This document shows, piece after piece, positions 26,027 through 35,116 of a DNA stretch of 64,000 nt; positions within the stretch are counted from its first letter, which is position 1, and each line of letters opens with the position of its first letter. The DNA is taken from positions 310,001 through 374,000 of the forward strand of contig OZ255710.1 of the NCBI GenBank assembly GCA_965277105.1, written 5' to 3'. Below the pieces are notes generated by a model that ran no database searches, was not told the DNA's origin, and was given only the letters and a program-made list of their open reading frames with translations. Both the position numbers and the translations under genes were made by a program. The DNA is from CAXSBA01 sp965277105 (GTDB lineage Bacteria > Spirochaetota > UBA12135 > COTS27 > CAXSBA01).

Positions 26027-27952
26027 ATGAAAAACCAATTTCATTATCCACTATTAGATTCCTTAAAAAACTCTCATGAAAGCATTAGAGAATTTACCAC
26101 CTCCCAGTTAAAATCACTTGCTTTAGAAGTTCGTCGAAGAATAAGCCAAGTAGTTCGTGAAAACGGTGGGCATTTAGGTCCCAATTTAGGTGCTGTTGAA
26201 ATTACCATTGCTTGCCATGCGGTTTTTGATTTAAAAAAAGATCAATTATTTTTCGATGTAGGGCATCAGGCTTACCCTCATAAAATATTAACCAATCGCC
26301 ATAAAAATTTTACTACTTTACGAAAAAAAAAAGGAGTTAGTGGGTATCCTTATCCTCTTGAAAGTAAATATGATCTCATGCGTGGGGGGCATGCTTCTAC
26401 TGCTATTTCTACTGCTTTAGGCTCTAAAAAAGGACTTAGTTTAAAAAATGATCATGATACTAAGACAATTGCCTTAGTGGGCGATGGTTCTATGACTGGA
26501 GGAATGGCTTTTGAAGGGCTCAATCACACCGGACATTTAAAGGAAAATGTTATCGTTATTTTGAATGATAATTCTTTTTCTATTTCTCCTACTGTAGGAG
26601 GCCTAGCCAATGCCCTTAAAGAGTTCAGTCATAAAGAAATTTATCAAAATTTTAAAAATAATCTTTTAACTAATGTTAAAAAAATCCCTAAGTTTGGTGA
26701 TAAGATAGAAAATCTTATCAACGTTTTTTTAAAAGAGGCAAAACACCTAACTACTCCTAGCCAAATTTTTACCGTTTTAGGGTTTGATTACTTAGGACCA
26801 GTTGATGGGAATAATGTAGGGGAAGTTAAGAAGTTACTTTTGCAGGCTAAGAAAATAAAAGGCCCAGTTTTGCTTCATGCGGTTACTCAAAAAGGGATGG
26901 GATATAACCCCGATGGTATGAATAAAGAAGTAATCGTCGGCCCCCATGCTTTGTCTCCTGGTCAAAGAAAAAAAGAAGAAAAGCTTAAGCAAAACATTAA
27001 GCCTTTAGTAAAAAAAAGTTATTCAGCAACTTTTACTGATGGACTGATTAGCTTATCTAAAAAAAACCGTAAAATTGTAGCCATCACGGCAGCTATGGCT
27101 GAGGGAACTGGTTTAAATAAATACGCTGAATTTTTCCCCAAGCGCTATTACGATGTGGGGATTTGCGAGGCTCATGCTACTGGTTTTTGTGCAGGACTGA
27201 ACCTAAATGGCCAGCAACCTGTTTTTGCGGTTTATTCTACTTTCCTCCAGCGTTCTTTCGATCAGATTTTTCACGAAGTCGTTCTCCAAGAAAAAATAGC
27301 GGTTGTTTTTGCCATAGATCGAGCGGGGCTAGTGGGTGATGATGGGCCTAGTCATCATGGGGTTTATGATATTGCTTATCTCCGAATTTTTCCACATTTT
27401 GTTTTAATGGCCCCTAAAGATGGTAAGGAATTACAAGCAATGCTTGCTTTTGCTTTTCAACTAAAAAAACCGGTAGCCATTCGCTATCCCCGGTCGAGTA
27501 TTCCAGAAGCTAATTATTTCGCTACTAGTAAAAAACTGGTTTTAGGTAAAGGAGAGTTTATCGAAGAAGAAGGGGAAATATGCTGCCTAGCTTATGGCTC
27601 AATGGTCTACCAAACTAGTTTAGCTATTAAAGAATTGAAAGAAAAACATAACCTTAAAGTGGCCCTCTACAATTTGCGATTTGCTAAACCTATTGATGCT
27701 AAAAGTATCATTACTATTTATCAGCGTTATCAAAAAATAGTTGTACTGGAAGAGGGAATTAAAATTGGTGGAGTGGGTAGTGCTATTTTAGAGATGATTA
27801 ATCAAGCGGGCCTTCCTTTAAATAAAATTGAATGCTGGGGAATCCCTGATCGATTAATCGAGCATGCTAGTAGGGAAGAGCAGTTAGAAGAATGTGGCCT
27901 TAGTAAAAAACAAATTATCAAAAAAATAAAACTACTTTTAAAAAAGAGATAA
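26027..27952 (+). CDS. dxs: 1-deoxy-D-xylulose-5-phosphate synthase
   Basis: First step of the MEP isoprenoid pathway (pyruvate plus glyceraldehyde 3-phosphate). The 641-residue thiamine-diphosphate enzyme has GGHLGPNLGAVEIT near residue 45, DVGHQAYPHKILT and GGHAST. The ThDP-binding GDGSMTGGMAFEGLNH runs to ILNDNSFSISPTVGGL. Further on are FAIDRAGLVGDDGPSHHGVYDIAYLR and a C-terminal transketolase domain. The ATG at 26027 lies 12 nt after a TAAAAT box, so the leader is short. It is followed after 5 nt by adk. Confidence 0.97.
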   Translation: MKNQFHYPLLDSLKNSHESIREFTTSQLKSLALEVRRRISQVVRENGGHLGPNLGAVEITIACHAVFDLKKDQLFFDVGHQAYPHKILTNRHKNFTTLRKKKGVSGYPYPLESKYDLMRGGHASTAISTALGSKKGLSLKNDHDTKTIALVGDGSMTGGMAFEGLNHTGHLKENVIVILNDNSFSISPTVGGLANALKEFSHKEIYQNFKNNLLTNVKKIPKFGDKIENLINVFLKEAKHLTTPSQIFTVLGFDYLGPVDGNNVGEVKKLLLQAKKIKGPVLLHAVTQKGMGYNPDGMNKEVIVGPHALSPGQRKKEEKLKQNIKPLVKKSYSATFTDGLISLSKKNRKIVAITAAMAEGTGLNKYAEFFPKRYYDVGICEAHATGFCAGLNLNGQQPVFAVYSTFLQRSFDQIFHEVVLQEKIAVVFAIDRAGLVGDDGPSHHGVYDIAYLRIFPHFVLMAPKDGKELQAMLAFAFQLKKPVAIRYPRSSIPEANYFATSKKLVLGKGEFIEEEGEICCLAYGSMVYQTSLAIKELKEKHNLKVALYNLRFAKPIDAKSIITIYQRYQKIVVLEEGIKIGGVGSAILEMINQAGLPLNKIECWGIPDRLIEHASREEQLEECGLSKKQIIKKIKLLLKKR

Positions 27953-27957
27953 AAATT

Positions 27958-28509
27958 ATGAACATTATATTAATCGGTGCTCCGGGAGCTGGGAAAGGAA
28001 CCATTGCTAATCAACTTAAAGAAAAATATCATTTTAAGCATATTTCTACTGGAGATATTTTACGAAAAGAAATCAATTCAAACAGCCTTTTAGGGCAAGA
28101 GGTTAAAAATATTTTGGCGACCGGCAAATTAGTTTCCGATGACATTATGGTAGATATTATTAAGAAAAACGTTGCTGATAAAGAGCAAAGTTATATTTTA
28201 GATGGTTTCCCGCGAACTAAAAAACAGGCAGAAGCTTTAGTTACGATTATGAAAATTGATCACGTGCTCTCGGTTAGTTTAAGTGATGAAGAAGCTTTGG
28301 TTAGGCTACTTAATCGTCGCGATGACAAAGGAGAAAAACGAAATGACGATAATGAAGAAGTGATTAAGAATCGTCTAAAAGTTTTTCATCAAGAAATAGA
28401 TCCGCTCATTAATTATTATTTAGAGCAAAAAATTATTATCACTATTGATGGACGGGGAAGCATGGAAGAAGTTTTTGCTAAAGTGGTGGCCTCGCTTAAT
28501 CTAAATTAA
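27958..28509 (+). CDS. adk: adenylate kinase (short-lid type)
   Basis: Balances ATP, ADP and AMP. The 183-residue enzyme has GAPGAGKGT (residues 7-15), the AMP site HISTGDILRKEI and LDGFPRT, and a short lid (NRRDDKGEKRNDDNEEVIKNRL) without the zinc-type LID insertion. The RRDD and RL elements expected for phosphate binding are present. It starts 5 nt after dxs and is probably in its operon. Confidence 0.95.
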   Translation: MNIILIGAPGAGKGTIANQLKEKYHFKHISTGDILRKEINSNSLLGQEVKNILATGKLVSDDIMVDIIKKNVADKEQSYILDGFPRTKKQAEALVTIMKIDHVLSVSLSDEEALVRLLNRRDDKGEKRNDDNEEVIKNRLKVFHQEIDPLINYYLEQKIIITIDGRGSMEEVFAKVVASLNLN

Positions 28510-28549
28510 TTACCAATTAGGTTTAAGCTAATTTACTAAGCGCGTTTAG

Positions 28550-29557
28550 TTGGTTTTTTCACGTCTTTATTTTTTTTTACTAATTATTATTTTTTCTTTT
28601 TCTCTTTACTCTCAAGATTCCCAGGATCTCAAGGAAGTATTTAAAAACCCTTTTGATTATCAAAGTAAGATTTCTAAAAATGAAATCAAGCAAAATGAAA
28701 AAATTTTTATCACTAATCAAGTTACTCTTAAAAATATTCCAGTTGCTGGTAAAGCTATTTTAGTAAAAATCATTCCTCCTCTAGAAGAAAGAATTGAAAA
28801 AAATCAAGAGCAAAAAAAAATCACTTTTTCGGGAGTAACCGATGAAGAAGGGGAATGGGAACTATCTTTTGAAAAGACTGCCCTTACTGGAGAATATCTT
28901 GTTACAACGATTTTTTTAGATAATAAAAAAACCTACCAGCAGCATATAATCCAACAAAAATTTAAGGTAATTAATTCGAAAAAAATTCAGCAGATTATTA
29001 TTAGCATCTTTGCTTTTATTGGAATAGTTTTTTTTTTAGCTTTATTTTTTTGGATAATTAAAAAAGATTTTTTAAGCCTATTTTACTTTTCGCCTATTTT
29101 TTATTTCCTTACCGCTAAAAAAACTCAAGGACTTTTTTTTATTTATCGATTTTTTCTCCTTTTATTTGCTAGTGGGATTTTACTACTTAATAATTATGCT
29201 TTCTTTTTTTTTTACTTAGTTGTAATGGGAATTATTTTTTACGTGAGAAAAACAGCGGTGTTTAAAATTATTTTAATGGAGTTGATTATTGTTTATTTGG
29301 TTTATTTTTGGTTAATCAATTATCAAGATTATTCTTTTCTAAAAAATTGGCCTAGTGATGATGAGTGGGTTTTGTTAAGTTGGTTGTTTATTTTTATTCC
29401 TACTCCTTTTTTGTTTTTGGTTTTAGCTTTTATTGTCTTTTTTACCGCTCCTATTTTTTTACAAAAGATGCTTTTAATCAGTGTCGTATCTACCATAAGT
29501 ATTGTGGTTTTTTTAGTTTGCCAGATTCTCCTTAGTGCTCGTAGAAAATATTTCTAA
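28550..29557 (+). CDS. hypothetical membrane protein with Ig-like N-terminal domain
   Basis: A 335-residue protein starting at TTG 28550, directly after an in-frame TAG. It has a signal peptide (residues 1-22, ending near SLYS). The extracytoplasmic domain (about 25-140) is beta-rich and resembles the transthyretin/carboxypeptidase-regulatory or BatD-like Ig fold (NQVTLKNIPVAGKAILVKI, TFSGVTDEEGEWELSF). Six or more membrane helices fill the remainder to the end. I do not recognise the family. It follows adk by 40 nt and may be its operon partner. Confidence 0.7.
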   Translation: MVFSRLYFFLLIIIFSFSLYSQDSQDLKEVFKNPFDYQSKISKNEIKQNEKIFITNQVTLKNIPVAGKAILVKIIPPLEERIEKNQEQKKITFSGVTDEEGEWELSFEKTALTGEYLVTTIFLDNKKTYQQHIIQQKFKVINSKKIQQIIISIFAFIGIVFFLALFFWIIKKDFLSLFYFSPIFYFLTAKKTQGLFFIYRFFLLLFASGILLLNNYAFFFFYLVVMGIIFYVRKTAVFKIILMELIIVYLVYFWLINYQDYSFLKNWPSDDEWVLLSWLFIFIPTPFLFLVLAFIVFFTAPIFLQKMLLISVVSTISIVVFLVCQILLSARRKYF

Positions 29558-29620
29558 TCCAATATTTTTAACCAAAAATAGTTTAACCCAAATAGTTTTT
29601 TTGAAAAAAAATAAAAATAT

Positions 29621-29660
29621 TAATTTTTTTTTTCGTTTTTAAATTTTTTTTTTCGTTTTT
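29621..29660. repeat. 20-bp tandem duplication of a T-rich unit
   Basis: Bases 29621-29640 and 29641-29660 are identical at 19 of 20 positions (unit: two A, ten T, CG, five T). Just before it, TTTAACC..AAATAGT occurs twice (about 29568 and 29582). It lies directly ahead of the truncated imelysin remnant and probably marks a slippage or deletion scar. Confidence 0.6.
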
Positions 29661-29685
29661 TTTACCAAAAAAAGTCTTATATTAG

Positions 29686-30123
29686 AGAATTTTAACCGGT
29701 ATGTCAAACTTATTAGCTTTTGAAATGTCTTCTGAGCGGTTAGGTGTGGCTATTGATAGCCAAGACCAAGAAAATGAGCACTCTTGTTTTTCTGATACGA
29801 CCCATTTAGATTTTTTATTTAATCTCCAAGGAGTAATGAATGTTTATTTCGGTATTTATCAAGATTATAGTGGAGAAGGCCTACAACAATTACTCCAGAG
29901 TAATCTCCCGCAATTAGATAAAGAAATTAGTAGGGAGTTTAAAAAAACTCAACAAATGATTATGGATATGCCGGCTCCATTTGATCGTTTTATTGCTGAG
30001 AGCAAAAACCCTTATCAAAAAAGGATAGGAGATCAAATCTATACCCAGCTTTTTAAATTAGGTAATTTATTAGCTAGTGCTGGGAAAGCCTTAGGGGCCA
30101 AAGTTATTATCGCCACCGAGTAA
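29686..30123 (+). pseudogene. 5'-truncated imelysin (M75 peptidase-like) remnant
   Basis: Encodes only the C-terminal part of an imelysin-family protein, an iron- or heme-regulated periplasmic/outer-membrane protein of about 350-400 residues when complete. The remnant has the conserved core: RILTGMSNLLAFEMSSERL, SQDQENEHSCFSDTTHLDFL and QGVMNVYFG, and it runs to a normal end (ASAGKALGAKV). The homology already starts at the codon 29686, five codons before the ATG at 29701. It is cut there by a TAG and T-rich repeats. No signal peptide or N-terminal half remains. It precedes the broken di-heme oxidoreductase, which is a usual partner of imelysins. Confidence 0.75.
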
Positions 30124-30190
30124 ATTATTTCACCAAATATTAATCAAATTGCCTCTTATTAAAAAAAAACGTCGCTTATTTCTTATAAGG

Positions 30191-30229
30191 CTTACTATTA
30201 TTTTCTATGTTGTAATAGTAAGTTTTTTT
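30191..30229 (+). terminator. terminator-like hairpin inside the DHOR 5' end
   Basis: CTTACTATTA (30191-30200) and TAATAGTAAG (30213-30222) are perfectly complementary, with a 12-nt loop, and a run of seven T follows. It lies 42 nt into the reading frame and could stop transcription coming from the imelysin remnant. Confidence 0.55.
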
Positions 30230-30232
30230 CTT

Positions 30233-30262
30233 CTCACGGCTTTTGTCAAAGAAAGCCGTGAG
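30233..30262. repeat. second perfect hairpin (11-bp arms) in the DHOR 5' end
   Basis: CTCACGGCTTT (30233-30243) and AAAGCCGTGAG (30252-30262) are perfect complements with an 8-nt loop. The arms are more G+C-rich than their surroundings. It begins 10 nt after the previous hairpin. Two tight stem-loops in succession within a coding frame are unusual. Confidence 0.6.
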
Positions 30263-31693
30263 CAAGCTACGTTTTATCCTAGTAGTGGTGGAAGTAATTT
30301 ACCCAATATACCAGGTGAATTAGGCGGGAAAACTTCTAGGCTGGAAAATAATAAACTGGCTTTTACTTTTCCGGCTGCTAATATTCACCAAGAAAATCTC
30401 CGCTCCTTTTTCTTTGGTAATAGTTTGTTTAATACCACTTGGGTAACTCATCCTAGTAGTGTCAAAAGCCTTGATGGTTTAGGTCCTACTTTCAATCGCT
30501 CGTCTTGCTCCGGCTGCCATTTAAGGGATGGCAGGGGGAGGCCACCATTAGCAAATGAGTTGAAAGATTTGTCGATTTTGTATAGGATTTTTGTTCGTAA
30601 AAATAGTACTCAAGAGCTCATTGCTCACCCTGAATATGGAGAGCAAATCCAATCTCAAGCTATAACCGGAGTAAAAAAAGAGGCAAAAGTAAAAATTGAA
30701 TGGCAAACGAAAAAAGGCGTCTATGCTAATAATCAACCTTATGAACTAAGAAAACCAACCTTTACCCTTACTGAAAGAAAATTCCCTATGAAAGAAGGAG
30801 AGTTTATTTCTGCTAGAGTGGCTCCTCAAGTAATAGATCTAGGATTACTGGAGGCTATTGCTACTGAAAATATTCAAAAAATCGCTGACCCAGATGATAA
30901 AAATGGCGATGGTATTTCAGGAAAGTATGTTACTTTTAATAAGGAAGGAGGAAAAGCAATTGGACGCTTTGGCTGGAAGGCCGCGGTTACTAGTCTTAGG
31001 GAACAGAATGCTACTGCTGCTTTTAACGACCTTGGTTTGACTAATCCTTTATTCCCTGATGAATGTACTGAAGGAGCAAAGGATTGCCTGCAAGCTAAAA
31101 GTAGCGACTTAGATTTTTTAGAAGAGCAACTACAAAAAATTACTCATTACACTTCGCTTTTGGGTGTTCCAGTAAGAAGAAATATGAGTGATCTCAAGGT
31201 TCAAAAAGGAGAAAATTATTTGGTGAATTATCTTGTGCTAAATGTCATAATCCGTCTTTCGTTACATCTAATGATGAAAAATATTTACAAGAACTACGTG
31301 ACCAAAAAATTTTCCCTTTTACCGATTTACTACTACATGATATGGGCCAGGGCTTTCAGAAAAACCTTTAGAAGTTTATAAAAAAACTAGGGAAGGAGAA
31401 GTTATTAAAAATAGCGAGTGGCGAACCCCGCCCCTGTGGGGGATAGGCCTTTTCTCTACAGTTAATCAGCATACTTTTTATCTTCATGATGGAAGAGCAA
31501 GAGACTTAGAAGAAGCTATTTTATGGCACGGAGGAGAAGCTCAAGAGGCAAAAGAAAAATTCTCTAGTTTATCTCTAGAGGATAGAGAAAGTTTAATTCT
31601 TTTTTTAAAAAGCTTATAACTCTTAATAATATATTTCACTATTAATTTTTTCTCATAATTATTTTGCTTACATTTGTCTAAATGTAATTAATT

Positions 31694-33217
31694 ATGATAG
31701 TAAAAATTTTATCTTATGGCCTTAAAGGGATTGAAGCAGTTGACGTTATTATTGAAGTAAGCGTGGCTGTGGGGCTTGCTAAGTTTGAAATTATTGGTCT
31801 ACCGGATACTGCCATTAAAGAATCAAAAGAAAGAATTTTTAAGGCTATTCAAGAAAATGGTTATAAAATCCCCCCCGGTAATATCACTGTTAATTTAGCT
31901 CCAGCAAAAATCAAAAAAAGGGGACCTATTTACGATCTTCCCATTGCTTTAGGTATTTTACTTGCTTCTCGGCAGATAAAAAATAAAAGAGATTTAACTT
32001 CCCACTTAATCGCGGGAGAGCTTTCGTTAAATGGCGATGTTCGTGAAGTGGAAGGAGTTTTTATTTCTCTGCTTCAGAAAATTCCCGAATCTAAAAAGTA
32101 TTCTTATATTTTACCTAAAGAAAACATCGTTAATCTAGCCAATTTCCCGAAAGCAGAAGAACGTTTTTGCCCTGTGGATAGTTTAAAAGATGCAGTAAAA
32201 ATTATAAGTGAAGAAACGACTTCTTCCTGTCTTTCTACGATAACTTCTTTTCAAAAAAACTACGTTAAACCAGAAGAGCCAGGACTAATTAATCAGTTGG
32301 ATTTTCAAGAAGTAATGGGTAATCGATTAGCTAAAATAGCTTTGCAGTTGTCGGTTATTAGCAAGTTAAATGTTCTTTTAATTGGTCCTCCGGGATGTGG
32401 GAAAACCATGCTTATGGAAAGGATGCCTAGTATTTTACCAAAACTCAGTGAAGAAGATGCTTTTTTAGTCACTCGAATTCATAATAGCAAGGATAATCAG
32501 GTTAAAACTCTCATTAAAAATCCTCCTTTTAGAGTTGTTCATAACTCCATTCATACGACATCCCTTATTGGCGGAGGAAAATATCCAGAGCCGGGAGAAA
32601 TTACTTTAGCTCATAAAGGGTATTTGTTTTTAGATGAATTATCCGAGTTTAATAAAATGTCGCTGCAGAGCTTACGAACTCCTTTGGAAAAAAAAAGCAT
32701 TCAGATTAATCGTGTAGAAGAACAAGTAGTTTTCCCTTGTGATTTTGTTTTATTAGCTTGTACTAATCCTTGTCCGTGTGGGTACTATGGAGACGAAGCC
32801 AAGCTTTGCGAATGCAACCAAGGTATGATAACGCGCTTTTATAGTAAGTTGTCAGGGCCTCTTTTAGATCGTTTTGATTTAGTGTTGTTTGTTAATAAAA
32901 TTAATAGTAAAGAATACCAAAGTAAAGAAGATTTGAATTCGGAGAAAATGAGAAGTAATATAGTTGAAGCAGAAAAGCGTAGGGCATTTATCCCTAATCC
33001 TTTTTTGGGTAAAACTATGAAAGAGATTTTTAGAGATAATCAGTTATTGCGCGAACTATTTCTAATGGCAGCAAAAAACAATTTCCTTTCTTTAAGGAAA
33101 TTTAATTCTATTATAAAAACTATCTATGCTTTTATGCTTTATTATAATAGCAGAGAAATTACCAAGGAAATTATTCTTGATGCCATTGAGCTAGCTCGCA
33201 ATAAAATGAGATTTTAA
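31694..33217 (+). CDS. ComM/YifB-family AAA ATPase (Mg chelatase-like)
   Basis: Hexameric helicase-like ATPase linked in other bacteria to branch migration during transformation. It has the full 507-residue layout. The N-terminal ChlI-like domain (AKFEIIGLPDTAIKESKERI, GNITVNLAPAKIKKRGPIYDLPIALG) is followed by the ATPase core with GPPGCGKTMLMERMPSILP, LAHKGYLFLDELSEF and CTNPCPCGYYGD (zinc-like cysteines), and then the C-terminal lid. I see no competence genes in the window, so its role is taken from the family. Confidence 0.92.
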   Translation: MIVKILSYGLKGIEAVDVIIEVSVAVGLAKFEIIGLPDTAIKESKERIFKAIQENGYKIPPGNITVNLAPAKIKKRGPIYDLPIALGILLASRQIKNKRDLTSHLIAGELSLNGDVREVEGVFISLLQKIPESKKYSYILPKENIVNLANFPKAEERFCPVDSLKDAVKIISEETTSSCLSTITSFQKNYVKPEEPGLINQLDFQEVMGNRLAKIALQLSVISKLNVLLIGPPGCGKTMLMERMPSILPKLSEEDAFLVTRIHNSKDNQVKTLIKNPPFRVVHNSIHTTSLIGGGKYPEPGEITLAHKGYLFLDELSEFNKMSLQSLRTPLEKKSIQINRVEEQVVFPCDFVLLACTNPCPCGYYGDEAKLCECNQGMITRFYSKLSGPLLDRFDLVLFVNKINSKEYQSKEDLNSEKMRSNIVEAEKRRAFIPNPFLGKTMKEIFRDNQLLRELFLMAAKNNFLSLRKFNSIIKTIYAFMLYYNSREITKEIILDAIELARNKMRF

Positions 33218-33228
33218 CTTATTTGATG

Positions 33229-34398
33229 CTATTTGGGAGTGGGACCAGAATAGATGTATTTTGGTCTAACGATAGGAGTTCCTTTTCCACCTCTAGCTTC
33301 TAGTCTTTCATAAAATATTTGAGCGGTGATACCTACTGCTCTCGACATCCCAAATAAAATGGTATAGTAATTCTCATTAGTTAAACCACAGGCATTCAGT
33401 AAGCTCCCGGAAACCGCATCGACATTAGGGTAGGGGTTAGAGATTTTTTCTATTTTTGATAAAAACTCACTCCCTACTTTTCTAAGCGTAAGGGCCAATT
33501 TAAAGTAATCATCGTTAGGGGCAATTTTCTCTCCAATCTCATATTGAATAGTAGCCCGTGGATCTTCTACTCGAAGGACCGCATGACCAAAGCCATAAAT
33601 TTTTCCGCCTTCTTGAAAAAGTTTGGTTAAATAATTCTCTACTTCTTTTTCATCTTCCACATTATTTATGGAACTATGCACTCGTTTGATAAACTTTAAG
33701 CATTCTTGATTAGCTTTTCCGTGAAGAGGTCCAGCTAAACCAGCCATAGCTCCTAAAATTGACTCATAAACATCTGCATGCCCCGAAGCAATTACCTTGC
33801 CGACAAAGGTAGAAAGATTTCCTCCTCCATGATCAAAGTGAAGTATTTCAAATACTTTTAAAAAGTCTAATAGGTGCTCGCTAGCTTGGGGCGGGTTTAG
33901 CATTTGAACGAAGTCTTCCATATAATCTAAATTAGGGTCACTAGGAATCAAGTCTCCCCAGCCTTCTCGTATACGAAAAATAGCCGCGACAATAGTGGGT
34001 AGAGCCGCAATAAGATTATACCCATCTTCTTCGACATCATCACTAGTAGAAAACAAACCTAAATAATTAATAGCTGACAAAAACCACTTAAAGGGATGCC
34101 CGGTTAATGGTAATGATTTCAAATGCTCCAATAGTTTGGTTAAATCTAGTTTTTTTCTTCTTGCTTTTAATTGATCTTTAAAACTTTCTAGCTTTGATTT
34201 TTCGGGAAGGTTCCCGTAAAATAATAAGTAAATTACTTCTTCTACATTTTTATAAGCTAAATCTTTTACTGGATAGCCTTTGTAAAAAAGCCCTTCTTGG
34301 GGCCTCACCTCGCTAGTAGTGCAGTACCCTACGGGCATACCGCGAAGACCAGTTTCTAAGTTGTCTTTTTTAATTGTGAATAGAGTTTCTTCATTCAT
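33229..34398 (-). CDS. gltA: citrate synthase
   Basis: Condenses acetyl-CoA and oxaloacetate to begin the TCA cycle. The 389-residue protein is of the short (Gram-positive/archaeal-like) type, not the longer NADH-regulated E. coli type. The catalytic histidines are in HFDHGGGNLSTFVG and in GPLHGKANQECLKF. GFGHAVLRVEDPRA and a late PNVDAVSGSLL segment carry the substrate-binding residues. It is the last gene of the uxs-bcp-tusA-gltA run (16 nt after tusA). Icd is 32 kb away in the window. Confidence 0.95.
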   Translation of the reverse strand: MNEETLFTIKKDNLETGLRGMPVGYCTTSEVRPQEGLFYKGYPVKDLAYKNVEEVIYLLFYGNLPEKSKLESFKDQLKARRKKLDLTKLLEHLKSLPLTGHPFKWFLSAINYLGLFSTSDDVEEDGYNLIAALPTIVAAIFRIREGWGDLIPSDPNLDYMEDFVQMLNPPQASEHLLDFLKVFEILHFDHGGGNLSTFVGKVIASGHADVYESILGAMAGLAGPLHGKANQECLKFIKRVHSSINNVEDEKEVENYLTKLFQEGGKIYGFGHAVLRVEDPRATIQYEIGEKIAPNDDYFKLALTLRKVGSEFLSKIEKISNPYPNVDAVSGSLLNACGLTNENYYTILFGMSRAVGITAQIFYERLEARGGKGTPIVRPKYIYSGPTPK

Positions 34399-34413
34399 GT
34401 TGTTATACCGCCT

Positions 34414-34632
34414 TTATTTATTTTTTAGTTCTATTTCCCAGTAATTTTCTAAAAGAGTTTCTTTGATGACCTCATACCCTTCGTTTTCTAAGGAAGGAGG
34501 AACGTTATCAATGGCTTCATTGTCATCAAGTAGTAATTTAAAATACTTTTCCTGCTGGTTATTTTCGATAGCTAATTTTGCTTTAATGAAATTCATTGGG
34601 CAGCGGACATTTCGTAAATCAATTAGCATCAT
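34414..34632 (-). CDS. TusA/SirA-family sulfur carrier
   Basis: A 72-residue protein with the family signature DLRNVRCPMNFIKAKLAI, in which Cys11 is the sulfur-bearing residue. The remainder has the compact beta-alpha-beta pattern ending EVIKETLLENYWEIEL. TusA-like proteins pass persulfide sulfur in tRNA thiolation or sulfur metabolism; which role applies here is unknown. The gene overlaps the end of the Bcp gene by 14 nt, so it is translated together with a peroxiredoxin. Confidence 0.85.
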   Translation of the reverse strand: MMLIDLRNVRCPMNFIKAKLAIENNQQEKYFKLLLDDNEAIDNVPPSLENEGYEVIKETLLENYWEIELKNK

Positions 34633-35116
34633 TCCCCGATTGTTTAAAGTTTAAATTTATTTCTTTTAATTTTTCTATAATTTTTTCTACATGCCCTTTG
34701 ACTTTAACGTTTCCGAAAATAAACGCTACTTTTTTGAAAGGATCAATAATAAAAGTAGTACGCACAATCCCCATATATTCTTTACCGTAAAGTTTTTTCT
34801 TGCCATACACTCCCATTTTTTTCGCTAAAAAGAGATCTTGGTCAGCAATTAAATTAAACCCTAGATTATATTTTGTATGAAACTTTTTATGACTAGCTAC
34901 CGAGTCGGGACTAATTCCATATACGGGAGTTTTTAGTTTGTTAAGAGCGTTTAGAGAATCATTAAAATCACAAGCTTCCTTGGTACAGCCAGGGGTATTA
35001 TCTTTGGGATAAAAATAAAGGATAGAGTGACAACCTAGAAAGTTGTTATCAGTAATGATTTTATTATTTTGGTTGTATAGTGTAAAAATGGGTAGAGGTT
35101 TTCCTAGTTCAATCAT
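34619..35116 (-). CDS. bcp: thioredoxin-dependent peroxiredoxin, Bcp/PrxQ type
   Basis: Reduces hydrogen and organic peroxides in the cytosol. The 165-residue protein has YFYPKDNTPGCTKEACDF, where Cys44 is the peroxidatic and Cys49 the resolving residue of the Bcp/PrxQ type. YGISPDSVASHKKFHTKY and RTTFIIDP further support the family. It overlaps uxs upstream by 8 nt and tusA downstream by 14 nt, a compact four-gene arrangement. Confidence 0.93.
   Translation of the reverse strand: MIELGKPLPIFTLYNQNNKIITDNNFLGCHSILYFYPKDNTPGCTKEACDFNDSLNALNKLKTPVYGISPDSVASHKKFHTKYNLGFNLIADQDLFLAKKMGVYGKKKLYGKEYMGIVRTTFIIDPFKKVAFIFGNVKVKGHVEKIIEKLKEINLNFKQSGNDAN

Larger units (their letters stand above)
30149..31619 (+). 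pseudogene. frameshifted di-heme oxidoreductase (DHOR/DUF1111)
   Basis: The 5' frame runs from TTG 30149 to 31381. It has a signal anchor, then RSSCSGCHLRDGRGRPP (first c-heme) and RFGWKAAVTSLREQNATAAFNDLGLTN. Past about 31212 the frame turns to nonsense. One frame over are FGELSCAKCHNPSFV (second c-heme) and TDLLLHDMGQG. From about 31350 the third frame carries WRTPPLWGIGLFSTVNQHTFYLHDGRARDLEEAILWHGGEA to a normal end at 31619. Each shift is a lost base in a run (an A at 31212-31215, a G at 31350-31352). The intact parts are well conserved, so either recent decay or sequencing error. Confidence 0.8.
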
